Positions 16,510 through 24,756 of a stretch of DNA of 64,000 nt are shown piece after piece. The first letter of the stretch is position 1. The number at the start of each line of letters is the position of its first letter. The stretch comes from Bacteroidales bacterium UBA3290 (GTDB lineage Bacteria; Bacteroidota; Bacteroidia; Bacteroidales; UBA932): the NCBI GenBank assembly GCA_002361615.1, contig DETK01000014.1, positions 50,014 through 114,013 on the forward strand, written 5' to 3'. A model generated the notes under the pieces. That model worked only from the letters and a program-made list of their open reading frames with translations, searched no databases and had not been told where the DNA came from. Made by a program: the position numbers and the translations under genes.

Positions 16510-16878
16510 ATGTATTTCGAGGATTATGACAACGCAGGCTTCCAGGAAAGAAATGGAGACGATGTTTATTCGAAGCCTGTCAGGGCTGGCAAACGTACCT
16601 ACTTTTTCGATGTGAAAGCCACCAAAGGCAATGATTACTACCTGACAATCACCGAAAGCAAGCGCCGGATCGAACGCGACGGCCGCTACGTCTACGACAA
16701 ACACAAGATCTTCCTCTACAAGGAAGACTTCGACAAGTTTGCCGACGGTCTCCAGGAAGTGGTGAACTATATTCGCGAAAGGCTTCCGGCCGGGCCGGAC
16801 ACCACCCCCGCCGAGACACCGGAAGAACCCGGACAGTCTCCCGCCTCCTTCGCTGACGTGAATTTCGAGGAACTTTGA
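16510..16878 (+). CDS. PUR family DNA/RNA-binding protein (DUF3276)
   Basis: Small nucleic-acid-binding protein with the PUR-alpha fold, conserved in Bacteroidota. The core runs from about residue 18 (DVYSKPVRAGKRTYFFDV) through KGNDYYLTITESKRR and HKIFLYKEDFDKF, followed by a proline/glutamate-rich tail of about 30 residues. At 122 residues it is normal for the family. It ends at a strong intrinsic terminator and stands apart from the ATPase gene that follows. Confidence 0.92.
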   Translation: MYFEDYDNAGFQERNGDDVYSKPVRAGKRTYFFDVKATKGNDYYLTITESKRRIERDGRYVYDKHKIFLYKEDFDKFADGLQEVVNYIRERLPAGPDTTPAETPEEPGQSPASFADVNFEEL

Positions 16879-16880
16879 CA

Positions 16881-16907
16881 AAAACCGGCCTGAAAGCCGG
16901 TTTTTTT
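16881..16907 (+). terminator. Intrinsic terminator of the PUR gene
   Basis: An 8-base stem (aaaccggc with gccggttt, 16882-16889 and 16896-16903) runs into seven T, ending at 16907. The ATG of the next gene on the same strand follows only 8 bases later, leaving no room for an intervening promoter. Confidence 0.9.
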
Positions 16908-16914
16908 GAAAAAC

Positions 16915-17973
16915 ATGGACATTCCCTTCGCCTTCGAAAAAATCGCCGCAGGAAACGGCATCGTCGGCCGCAGCCAGGAGATCGACACCATCGTGTCGGC
17001 TCTCGGCCCGGGCGGCAACAGCCTCGTCATCTACGGCGAGGCACGAAGCGGGAAGGAAACGGTCGTGACCGAGGCGCTGGAACGGTACCGGGCCAGGAAG
17101 CCCGGCCTGATCGTCTGCACCATCGACCTGCTGGGCATCCGGACCTGCGACGACTTTATCGCGCTGTGGCGCGCAAAGATGAAAGAATGCGCCGTGGAAG
17201 TCAACCGGGGGGCGCTCCTGCCCTTCGAAATCCGCATCGATGAGATCGCCCCGGCCAAGACTTTCGACCTGCCCGGCATCATCGCCGGCGAGGCCGGAGC
17301 ACCGATGGTCATCTATTTCAAAGAATTCCAGAACCTGCTCCGCATCGAGGACGAACAGTTCCGCCTCGAGCAGCTCGACCGCGCCTGGAGCCGCCAGCGC
17401 AATGTCCGTTACCTGCTCACCGGCTCGTTCGTCAATGCGATGAAACTCATTTTCGAAGAGCGGAAATGCTTCTATGGGATGTGCCGCACCCTCGAGCTCA
17501 GGCCGGTCGACAAGAAACTGGTGTGCGAATACATCCGCAGCACCTTCCTCCATTACGGCCGGGTCATCGAGATGGAAGAAGCCCTTGCCATCCACGAGAT
17601 CGCTTCGGGCAACATGTGGTACGTCAAGCAACTATGCGCCCTCTGCTATGTCATGCCGGCAGGCTACGTGAACCGCCACATCGTCAACCAGGCGCGCGAC
17701 ACACTGCTGTCGCTGCACGTCCCCCGCTTCAAGCAGATGCTGCTCGACCTGACCGGCAACCAGGTCAACCTGCTCCATGCCGTGGTGGACGGGGTGCGCA
17801 AATTCAGCACCGCGGAGGCCATGGAACGCTACCGGCTCAACTCTTCGGCCGGCGTGGCCCGCGCCCGCGAAGCGCTGCTCAAGAAAGAGGTGCTCACGAT
17901 CGACACCGAAGATAACGCCCGCATCGTAGACCCGCTCTTCGAATACTGGCTCAGAAACTATTATTTTGCGTAA
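16915..17973 (+). CDS. P-loop ATPase with degenerate Walker motifs and C-terminal winged helix
   Basis: An archaeal-ATPase/STAND-like protein of about 352 residues. IVGRSQEID near 16 resembles the GREKE box of such ATPases. The P-loop reads YGEARSGKET: the residue after the Lys is Glu instead of Ser/Thr. The Walker B position reads MVIYFKEFQN, lacking the usual paired acids. A sensor-like LLTGSFV follows, and the C-terminus (about 275-352) looks like a winged-helix domain (LTGNQVNLLHAVVDG, then RIVDPLFEYWLR). The start is ATG 16915, directly after a terminator. ATP binding or hydrolysis is uncertain; the role is unknown. Confidence 0.75.
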   Translation: MDIPFAFEKIAAGNGIVGRSQEIDTIVSALGPGGNSLVIYGEARSGKETVVTEALERYRARKPGLIVCTIDLLGIRTCDDFIALWRAKMKECAVEVNRGALLPFEIRIDEIAPAKTFDLPGIIAGEAGAPMVIYFKEFQNLLRIEDEQFRLEQLDRAWSRQRNVRYLLTGSFVNAMKLIFEERKCFYGMCRTLELRPVDKKLVCEYIRSTFLHYGRVIEMEEALAIHEIASGNMWYVKQLCALCYVMPAGYVNRHIVNQARDTLLSLHVPRFKQMLLDLTGNQVNLLHAVVDGVRKFSTAEAMERYRLNSSAGVARAREALLKKEVLTIDTEDNARIVDPLFEYWLRNYYFA

Positions 17974-17977
17974 CGAT

Positions 17978-18670
17978 ATGAAGAAACTAGTCGTACTCTC
18001 CGGAGCCGGCGTGAGCGCCGAAAGCGGCATCAAGACCTTCCGCGACAGCGACGGCCTGTGGGAAAACTACAACGTGGCCGACGTGGCCGACATCGAAGGG
18101 TGGTACCGCAACAAAGGCCTTGTCCTCAAATTCTATAACGAACGGCGTCACCAGCTCGAAAAGGCGCAGCCCAACCAGGCGCACAAAATCATCGCGGAAC
18201 TCGAGAAGTACTTCGACGTGACCGTCGTCACGCAGAACGTGGACAACCTGCACGAACGGGCAGGCTCCACGAAGATCATCCATCTGCACGGCGAACTGAC
18301 CAAGGTCCGCCCCGAAGACCAGGAGGACCGCGGGGTGAAAGATATCGGCTACCGCGACATCAACCTGGGGGACTGCGACACGCGCGGCGTCCAGCTGCGG
18401 CCCCATATCGTCTGGTTCGGCGAAGCCGTCCCGATGATGACGCCCGCCGCCCACGCGGTCAGTGAAGCCGACATCCTGCTGATCATCGGCACTTCGCTCA
18501 ACGTCTATCCCGCCGCCGGCCTTTTCCGCTACATCCAGTACGGAAGACCGATCTTCCTTATTGACCCTAAGCCCATCCGCCTGGACTACAACAATTTCCG
18601 TCAGATTCAGGAGCCTGCTACGGTAGGGATGGAACAACTCAGGCAGATCCTGCTCGATGAATACTTGTAG
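17978..18670 (+). CDS. cobB: Sirtuin, NAD-dependent protein deacylase, lacking the zinc cysteines
   Basis: Sir2-family deacylase using NAD. Visible are SGAGVSAESGIKTFR, the NAD-binding TQNVDNLHERAG, the catalytic His in HLHGEL, and RPHIVWFGE. FYNERR near 46-51 corresponds to the Tyr/Arg pair that in CobB and SIRT5 favours succinyl or malonyl lysine. Between HGEL and LRPHIVWFGE there is only one Cys (GDCDTRG) instead of the four zinc ligands, a form I associate with Bacteroidota. The start ATG 17978 lies 4 bases after the ATPase stop; the 3' end overlaps ubiX by 14 bases. Confidence 0.92.
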   Translation: MKKLVVLSGAGVSAESGIKTFRDSDGLWENYNVADVADIEGWYRNKGLVLKFYNERRHQLEKAQPNQAHKIIAELEKYFDVTVVTQNVDNLHERAGSTKIIHLHGELTKVRPEDQEDRGVKDIGYRDINLGDCDTRGVQLRPHIVWFGEAVPMMTPAAHAVSEADILLIIGTSLNVYPAAGLFRYIQYGRPIFLIDPKPIRLDYNNFRQIQEPATVGMEQLRQILLDEYL

Positions 18671-19235
18671 CAAGCAGGTCGTGCTGGCCGTCACGGGCGC
18701 CAGCGGGGCGTGCTATGCGCGTCGCTTCCTGGAGCGGGCTTCCGCCCTGGAAGGAGTGTCGTTGCATGTCGTGCTGACCGATACGGCCCGCGAAATCTGG
18801 CGCCACGAACTGGGGTGCGAAGCGCCCGAAGGCTTTGACGACCGTCGCTTCGATGCACCTTTCTGTTCCGGCAGTGCGGCAGCCGATGTCATGGTGATCC
18901 TCCCCTGCTCCATGGGCATGCTCGGACGCATCGCCGCCGGAACCGCCGACGACGCAATCGCCCGGATAGCGGATGTCCAGCTCAAGGAGCGTCGGAGGCT
19001 GCTCATCGTCCCGCGTGAAACACCGCTCAGCCTCATCCACTTGCGCAACATGGCAACGCTGACCGAAGCCGGCGCCTTGATCGCCCCGGCTGCACCGGGC
19101 TTCTATACCCGACCGCAGACCCTCGACGCCCTGGTCGATGGTTTCGTGGCCCGGCTGCTGGAGCTCGCCGGCCTCAATCCCCTGGAGCCAGCCTACCGCT
19201 GGACACCCGGAACCCCTTTCCAAGAAACAATTTAA
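18657..19235 (+). CDS. ubiX: Flavin prenyltransferase UbiX
   Basis: Makes prenylated FMN, the cofactor of UbiD-type decarboxylases. The N-terminus VVLAVTGASGACYARRFLE is the flavin-binding start, followed by LPCSMGMLGRIAAGTADDAIARIADVQLKE and VPRETPLSLIHLRNM, all family hallmarks. It is 192 residues, full length. No ubiD lies in the window. Since mqnC is present, a role in the decarboxylation step of futalosine-type menaquinone synthesis is plausible (inference). Confidence 0.95.
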   Translation: MNTCSKQVVLAVTGASGACYARRFLERASALEGVSLHVVLTDTAREIWRHELGCEAPEGFDDRRFDAPFCSGSAAADVMVILPCSMGMLGRIAAGTADDAIARIADVQLKERRRLLIVPRETPLSLIHLRNMATLTEAGALIAPAAPGFYTRPQTLDALVDGFVARLLELAGLNPLEPAYRWTPGTPFQETI

Positions 19236-19247
19236 AAAGTCAACGAT

Positions 19248-20057
19248 ATGAAAAAATTCCTGCTTCTGGCCCTGACCCTGGTCCTCGCCCTTTCCTGCAA
19301 CCGCAATCCGAAAATCCTCGTCCTCTATTACTCCCAAGGCGGCAAGACGGAAACCGTCGCCCGGGAGATCCAGCAGCGACTGAACGCCGACATCGCCACC
19401 ATCGAACCCGTAGAAGCCTACCCTGCCGATTTCCAGGCCACCGTCGCGCGTGGCAGCAAAGAGATGGAAGAAGGCTTCCTTCCTGATCTCATGCCGCTGG
19501 ACGTGAAGATTTCCGACTATGACGTCATCTTCCTCGGTTATCCCATCTGGTTCGGAACCTATGCCCGACCGATCGCCACGTTGCTGGCCAACGAGTCGTT
19601 CAAGGGCAAGAAGGTCGTGCCTTTCTGCACCTTCGGCAGCGGCGGACTCGAAACCAGCGAAGCCGACATCCGGGCAAAACTGACTTCGGCGAAAGTCCTG
19701 CACGGCTACGGAGTCCGTTCAGCCCGCATCGATGCGGCACCCGCCGAGATCGACCAGTTCCTGAAAGCCGGTGGCTTCATCCCGGGCGAAACCGTCAAAT
19801 TGCAGGATTTCCCCGCCCTGCATCCGGTTTCCGAAGAAGAAGCGGCCATTTTCGAGAAGGCTGTCGGCGACTATCCGATGATCCGCGCCAAGGCCACGAA
19901 GGCCGCCTCGCGCCCGGTCCCCGAGGGTACGGAATATGTCTTCACCGCCCGTGACCTCCTGAGCGCCGCCACCGGCGGAGACCTCAAAAGCGAAATGAAA
20001 ATCTACGTCCTTGCCACCGACGGCCAGGACCCCGTCTTCACCCGCGTATCCCGTTAA
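19248..20057 (+). CDS. Flavodoxin-fold lipoprotein
   Basis: The N-terminus (MKKFLLLALTLVLALSCN) is a lipoprotein signal with lipobox LALSC, so the protein should be anchored outside the cytoplasmic membrane. A flavodoxin fold follows: YYSQGGKTETVA is the FMN phosphate loop, and DVIFLGYPIWFGTYARP and FCTFGSGG form the isoalloxazine loops. After the flavodoxin domain (to about 175) there is an extension of about 95 residues without a recognised domain. An exported flavodoxin is unusual because FMN is cytoplasmic. Confidence 0.85.
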   Translation: MKKFLLLALTLVLALSCNRNPKILVLYYSQGGKTETVAREIQQRLNADIATIEPVEAYPADFQATVARGSKEMEEGFLPDLMPLDVKISDYDVIFLGYPIWFGTYARPIATLLANESFKGKKVVPFCTFGSGGLETSEADIRAKLTSAKVLHGYGVRSARIDAAPAEIDQFLKAGGFIPGETVKLQDFPALHPVSEEEAAIFEKAVGDYPMIRAKATKAASRPVPEGTEYVFTARDLLSAATGGDLKSEMKIYVLATDGQDPVFTRVSR

Positions 20058-20064
20058 CCGCACC

Positions 20065-20934
20065 ATGAAAGGTATCGTACTGGCCGGCGGAAGCGGAACC
20101 CGCCTCTATCCCATCACGAAGGGGATCTCGAAGCAGCTGATTCCCATCTACGACAAGCCGATGGTCTATTATCCCATCTCGGTGCTGATGCTCGCGGGCA
20201 TCCGCGACATCCTGGTCATCTCCACCCCGCACGACCTGCCGGGCTTCCGGCGGCTGCTGGGAGACGGATCGGACTGCGGCGTGCATTTCTCCTATGCGGA
20301 GCAGCCCTCACCCGACGGCCTGGCGCAAGCCTTTATCATCGGGGAAGAATTCATCGGCAACGATTCCGTCTGCATGGTTCTGGGCGACAATATCTTCCAT
20401 GGCACAGGCTTCCGCGATCTGCTCCTGCAGGCCGTAGAAAACGCAGAAAAGCATGCCAAGGCCACCGTATTCGGCTGCTGGGTAAACGACCCTGAGCGCT
20501 ACGGCGTCGTGTCGTTCGACGCCGACGGCAATCCCGATTGCATCGAGGAAAAACCGGCAAAGCCCAAAAGCAACTATGCCGTCGTCGGCTTGTACTTCTA
20601 TCCGAACAAAGTCGTAAAAGTGGCCAAGGAAGTCAAGCCTTCCGCACGCGGCGAGTTGGAGATCACGTCGGTCAACAACGCTTTCCTGGCCGATCACGAG
20701 CTCAAGGTGCTCACCTTCGGACGCGGTTTCGCCTGGCTCGACACGGGCACCCACGAGTCGCTGGCCGAAGCTTCTACCTTCGTCGAGGTGATCGAGAAAC
20801 GGCAGGGGCTGAAAATCGCCTGCCTGGAAGAGATCGCCTACCTCAACGGCTGGATCACGGCCGAGAAACTCCGCGCCGTCGCCGAGCCGATGAAAAAGAA
20901 CCAATACGGACAATACCTGCTTTCCCTGTTGTAA
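20065..20934 (+). CDS. rfbA: Glucose-1-phosphate thymidylyltransferase
   Basis: First step of dTDP-rhamnose synthesis: glucose 1-phosphate plus dTTP gives dTDP-glucose. The nucleotide-binding signature GGSGTRLYPITKGISKQL begins at residue 8, followed by KPMVYYP, LGDNIFHG and EEKPAKPKSN. At 289 residues it is typical. The start ATG 20065 (MKGIVLAGG) is 7 bases after the flavodoxin stop. rfbB, rfbC and rfbD are not in the window. A terminator follows directly. Confidence 0.96.
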   Translation: MKGIVLAGGSGTRLYPITKGISKQLIPIYDKPMVYYPISVLMLAGIRDILVISTPHDLPGFRRLLGDGSDCGVHFSYAEQPSPDGLAQAFIIGEEFIGNDSVCMVLGDNIFHGTGFRDLLLQAVENAEKHAKATVFGCWVNDPERYGVVSFDADGNPDCIEEKPAKPKSNYAVVGLYFYPNKVVKVAKEVKPSARGELEITSVNNAFLADHELKVLTFGRGFAWLDTGTHESLAEASTFVEVIEKRQGLKIACLEEIAYLNGWITAEKLRAVAEPMKKNQYGQYLLSLL

Positions 20935-20941
20935 CCGTCCC

Positions 20942-20965
20942 GCCCGGCCCGACCGGGCTTTTTTT
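20942..20965 (+). terminator. Intrinsic terminator after rfbA
   Basis: A 6-base GC stem (gcccgg with ccgggc, loop of five) is followed by seven T (20959-20965). The start codon of the next gene on the same strand lies at 20971, five bases after the T run. Confidence 0.85.
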
Positions 20966-20970
20966 CCGCT

Positions 20971-22881
20971 ATGAAACGTCTATACTTTCTCCTATTGGCA
21001 GTGGTGCTGCCCTTTGCCGTCAGCGCCCAGACCACGCCGGTCAAGTTCGCCTTTTTGACGGATGTCCATCTCACCAAAGGTTCTCCGCGCATCGACAATC
21101 TCCAGCGCTGCATCGCCGACATCAACAGTCAGGAAGACATCCAGTTCACGGTCTTCGGCGGCGACATCACCGAATTCGGCGCCGACGATGAGATCGCGAT
21201 GGCCAAGGAGCTGATCGACCAGCTCCGGAATCCCTACTGGATCGTGGCCGGCAACCACGACGCGAAATGGTCGGAAAGCGGCTGCAACACCTTCGCCCGG
21301 GTCTTCGGTTACGAACAGTTCGAGTTCGAGGCCGGCGGCATCAAGTTCCTCGGCTGCAACAGCGGCCCGAACATGCGCATGGCCCCTGCCCTGCTCCCGC
21401 ACGAGAGTCTGATGTGGCTCGACTCCATCATGACCGCTACACCGAAGGAACAGCCCGTCATCTTCTTCAACCACTATCCCCAGGACACTTCGATCCTCAA
21501 CTATTTCCAGGTGATGAACACCCTGAAGAAGGGTAACATCCAGCTGCTGATCGGCGGACACTGGCACAGGAACACGATTCTCAACTACGAAGGCGTGCCG
21601 GGGATCCTCGGCCGTTCACCGGACCGCGGCAAGGAAGTGGGCTACAATATCATCGAGATCAAAAACGGCTGCTTCACCGCCCACGACCGGATCCTGGTGA
21701 ACAAGGACGGGGTGGCCATCACGCCAGAAGACCGCGAAGCCTGGTACACACAGCGACTCTCTGACAAGCCTCTCTACGAACCCGACAAGGCCGCCGGACG
21801 CGACAATCCATACGGACTGCCGGCCGACTATCCTTTCCTGAAATTCGATGTCAACCGCCAGTTCACCCAGGTGCAGGAAGTCTGGCGCACCCAGGACGAA
21901 GGAGACATCGGCTGCGGTGCCGTCAAAGCCGGAAACTTCGTGCTCTATGCCAACGAAACCGGTGTCGTGAAAGCGCTCGACGCCGCTTCCGGACGCGAGG
22001 TCTGGCGATTTGCCACGGAAGGAAAGGTCTTCTCGACGCCGGCCGTCTGGAAGAACCGCGTAGTCATCGGTTCCACCGACGGGTATATCTACTGTCTGTC
22101 GCTCAAAAAAGGAAAGTTGCGCTGGCGCTACCGCTGTGAAAAATCCGTGCTGGCTTCACCCGTTATCCGTAACGGCATCGCCTTCGTGGGTTCCTCCGAC
22201 CATGTGTTCCGTGCCTTGAAGGTGCGTAACGGCAGGCTGGTCTGGGCACGGGAAGGCATTGCAGGATTCGTGGAATGCATGCCGTATATCGATGAAGACC
22301 AGCTCGTTTTCGGCGACTGGGCCAACACCCTTTATTCGCTCGACCCGAAAACCGGCGCCTTGCAGTGGACCTGGAAGACGAAAGGTTCCCGGATGTATTC
22401 TCCGGCGGCTGTCTATCCCGTCAAGTCACACGGCAAGGTCTTCCTGGTTACCCCTGAACGCAAAACCTATGCGCTGGATGCCCGCACGGGTGAGCAACTG
22501 TGGGTTGCGGCCGGCGGCCGTGAATCCATCGGCCTTTCGCCGGATGGAGAGACCATCTTCGTCAAGACGATGTTCGACAGTGTGCAGGCATACGCAACTG
22601 CCCCTGAGGAAGAAGTCAAACGCTGGGAAGTACGTCCCGGCTTCGGTTACGAGATTGCACCCACGCCTTCGGTCTGCAGTGCTGACGGCCAGTTCGTCTT
22701 TGTTCCTACCGACAAGGGTAACCTCTTCTGTCTGAACGTCTCCGATGGTTCCACCGTGTGGAAGCACAAAGTCTCCGTCGCCCTGATCAACAGCATCGTC
22801 CCCCTGCCGGACAACCAGCTCCTGGTGGCCACGATGGATGGCGTGGTGACGCTGCTGAAATACGAGAGCGTATTACTGTAA
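20971..22881 (+). CDS. Secreted metallophosphoesterase fused to a PQQ-type beta-propeller
   Basis: A signal peptide (LYFLLLAVVLPFAVSAQ) precedes a calcineurin-like phosphoesterase domain (about 25-260) with the ordered metal motifs LTDVHL, GGDITEF, GNHD, FNHYP and GGHWHRN. The rest (about 290-636) is a PQQ-like propeller with repeats such as VKALDAASGREVWRF, YCLSLKKGKLRWRY, YSLDPKTGALQW, YALDARTGEQLW and FCLNVSDGSTVWKH. The substrate is unknown. The two-domain form suggests a surface or periplasmic phosphodiesterase with a binding platform. It overlaps the tonB stop on the other strand by 9 bases. Confidence 0.92.
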   Translation: MKRLYFLLLAVVLPFAVSAQTTPVKFAFLTDVHLTKGSPRIDNLQRCIADINSQEDIQFTVFGGDITEFGADDEIAMAKELIDQLRNPYWIVAGNHDAKWSESGCNTFARVFGYEQFEFEAGGIKFLGCNSGPNMRMAPALLPHESLMWLDSIMTATPKEQPVIFFNHYPQDTSILNYFQVMNTLKKGNIQLLIGGHWHRNTILNYEGVPGILGRSPDRGKEVGYNIIEIKNGCFTAHDRILVNKDGVAITPEDREAWYTQRLSDKPLYEPDKAAGRDNPYGLPADYPFLKFDVNRQFTQVQEVWRTQDEGDIGCGAVKAGNFVLYANETGVVKALDAASGREVWRFATEGKVFSTPAVWKNRVVIGSTDGYIYCLSLKKGKLRWRYRCEKSVLASPVIRNGIAFVGSSDHVFRALKVRNGRLVWAREGIAGFVECMPYIDEDQLVFGDWANTLYSLDPKTGALQWTWKTKGSRMYSPAAVYPVKSHGKVFLVTPERKTYALDARTGEQLWVAAGGRESIGLSPDGETIFVKTMFDSVQAYATAPEEEVKRWEVRPGFGYEIAPTPSVCSADGQFVFVPTDKGNLFCLNVSDGSTVWKHKVSVALINSIVPLPDNQLLVATMDGVVTLLKYESVLL

Positions 22882-23610
22882 TTTGAAGATGTAGGTGATG
22901 GTCCCTTCCTGGGAGATGGGGGCCTTGGGGTTCGCGTTGAAATGCGCCTGGAGGGCGGCTTCCTTCGCGGCGGACCAGAGGGAGCGGTCGGTCACAGACG
23001 TGCCTTCCATACCGGGAATAGCCTCGGTGACATTGCCTTCGCGGTCGACCATGATCTTGACCACCACGCGACCGGATTTCTGCACGCCATAAGAAGGCAG
23101 CAGCAGCGAGCCTACGACGTTGCGTCCTGCCAGACGGGCTGACGGCTGGCCGTCAGTATCGCCCGACAGGGTATTGCCCTGCGCATGTCCTTCGTCCATA
23201 CGCTGCGACGGGAATGCAGCCGTATGCTGCGTCAAGGTATCCTGCTTGTTGTTGGCGGCGGACGGGAAAAGCGCCCGTTTGTCGATCTCCCGCTTGGGTT
23301 CGGGCACTTCCACATCCCCGTCATCCCCCACGGTCGCTTCTTCGGAAAGATTGGCTGTCGTACCCTTGACAGGCGATTCCGCCCGCTTCACGAGTTCGAC
23401 CTCCTGCTGCGGATCGGGATCTTCCGCCCGGGGCTCCTGGCCGATGACGACCTGCTCCGGCGGTACCGGTTCCTCAGGGAATTCCATCAGGACCGCCTGC
23501 TCCTCGGGAGGCGGATAGATGTATTTCAGCCCGGAGTGGAAACACAGGCCCAACAGCAGTGCGTGAAACACGACTGTCAGCCCGATTCCGATCCAATTGG
23601 CCCGATTCAT
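22873..23610 (-). CDS. tonB: TonB family energy transducer
   Basis: Links the proton motive force from ExbBD to outer-membrane receptors. One N-terminal membrane segment (GIGLTVVFHALLLGLCFHSG) is followed by a Pro/Glu-rich periplasmic spacer (EEPVPPEQ, DPDPQQE), then a TonB C-terminal-like domain (GRVVVKIMVDREGNVTEA to the end, TITYIFKLQ). It is 245 residues. It follows exbD by 15 bases, so the system is complete. Downstream overlap with the phosphoesterase gene is 9 bases. Confidence 0.88.
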   Translation of the reverse strand: MNRANWIGIGLTVVFHALLLGLCFHSGLKYIYPPPEEQAVLMEFPEEPVPPEQVVIGQEPRAEDPDPQQEVELVKRAESPVKGTTANLSEEATVGDDGDVEVPEPKREIDKRALFPSAANNKQDTLTQHTAAFPSQRMDEGHAQGNTLSGDTDGQPSARLAGRNVVGSLLLPSYGVQKSGRVVVKIMVDREGNVTEAIPGMEGTSVTDRSLWSAAKEAALQAHFNANPKAPISQEGTITYIFKLQ

Positions 23611-23625
23611 ACTATGCGCCGGTTT

Positions 23626-24039
23626 TTATTCTGGAGATGTCGCCATGATGACCTTGTAGTGGTTGCGCTTGGCGATATTCATCAGCGCCACCACCTCCTT
23701 GACCGGAACCGTCTCATCGGCATAGATCGAGAAGGTCGGATCGTCTTCGAACTGCAGGAGGTCACGGATCGCCGGTTCGATCTCGGCGAATGACACGGGT
23801 TTGCGGTCGCCGTTGATGTGGTACGACACGGTGTTCTGCTCGGGATAGTGTTTGATCGAGACGCTGACCGTCGCCTTGGCGGCTACCTGGCCCGTGCTCT
23901 TGGGCAGCAGCAGCTTGAGTGCGTTGGGGTTGACCAGGGTCGAGGTGACGAGGAAGAATATCAGCAGGAGGAAGACGATATCCGTCATCGACGACATCGA
24001 GAACGAGGGATCAACCTTGGTGGATCGCTTGATGGCCAT
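23626..24039 (-). CDS. exbD: Biopolymer transport protein ExbD/TolR
   Basis: Proton-channel partner of ExbB. A single membrane segment near 17-37 (SMTDIVFLLLIFFLVTSTLVNP) carries the essential Asp (MTDIVF), followed by the periplasmic domain with TVPVKEVVALMNIAKRN. At 137 residues it is normal. It lies 3 bases after exbB and 15 before tonB. Confidence 0.94.
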   Translation of the reverse strand: MAIKRSTKVDPSFSMSSMTDIVFLLLIFFLVTSTLVNPNALKLLLPKSTGQVAAKATVSVSIKHYPEQNTVSYHINGDRKPVSFAEIEPAIRDLLQFEDDPTFSIYADETVPVKEVVALMNIAKRNHYKVIMATSPE

Positions 24040-24042
24040 GGC

Positions 24043-24741
24043 TTACGCTTCTTTAGATTCCTGGCGTGCCTGCGCCGCATCGAGGAACTCGATCGACGAG
24101 GCTTCCATCTTGGCGACCAGGCTCGTGACCTGCGAGGTCAGGAAGTTGTAACCGAAATAAGCCAGGATACCGACGATCAGACCGCCGACCGTCGTGATCA
24201 TGGCCGTGTAGATACCGCCCGAGAGCAGCGTGATGTCGATGTTGTTGCCGGCCTGCGCCATGTTGAAGAAGGCCTGGACCATACCCATCACCGTACCCAG
24301 GAAACCGATCATCGGCGCACCGCCGGCAATCGTTGCCAGGGCAGGCAGCCCTTTCTCGAGTTTGGCCACTTCGACGTTAGCCACGTTTTCCACGGCGATG
24401 CGGATATCGGAGAGCGGCTTGTCGATGCGTTCGACACCCTTTTCGATCATACGGGCGATCGGCGTGTCGCTCCGCTTGCAGAGCGCGCGGGCCGAACGGA
24501 CCTTTCCTTCAGCCAGATAGTTGTCCACGTCCTTGATGAAATTCCTGTCGATGCGGCCGGCCTGGCGGATGGCCCACCATTTCTTGCCGAAAATGTAGAT
24601 GGCTACGATGGAAAGGGCAAGCAGCACCAGCATCAGCCAACCGCCCTTGGCGGCCATGCTGATCAGAGAGAATGACAGCTCCTCCTGAACGGGAGTCATC
24701 TCGACGGCGTCGACAGCTGTTTGGAGAAAAGTAGAAAGCAT
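24043..24741 (-). CDS. exbB: MotA/TolQ/ExbB proton channel protein
   Basis: Inner-membrane proton channel subunit with three membrane segments: about 33-52 (GGWLMLVLLALSIVAIYIFG), 135-160 (APMIGFLGTVMGMVQAF) and 175-198 (GGIYTAMITTVGGLIVGILAYFG, in parts). GFLGTVMGM and ITTVGGLIVG are characteristic. The 232-residue protein is the second gene after truA and drives TonB. Confidence 0.94.
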   Translation of the reverse strand: MLSTFLQTAVDAVEMTPVQEELSFSLISMAAKGGWLMLVLLALSIVAIYIFGKKWWAIRQAGRIDRNFIKDVDNYLAEGKVRSARALCKRSDTPIARMIEKGVERIDKPLSDIRIAVENVANVEVAKLEKGLPALATIAGGAPMIGFLGTVMGMVQAFFNMAQAGNNIDITLLSGGIYTAMITTVGGLIVGILAYFGYNFLTSQVTSLVAKMEASSIEFLDAAQARQESKEA

Positions 24742-24756
24742 AACGAGTTATAATTT

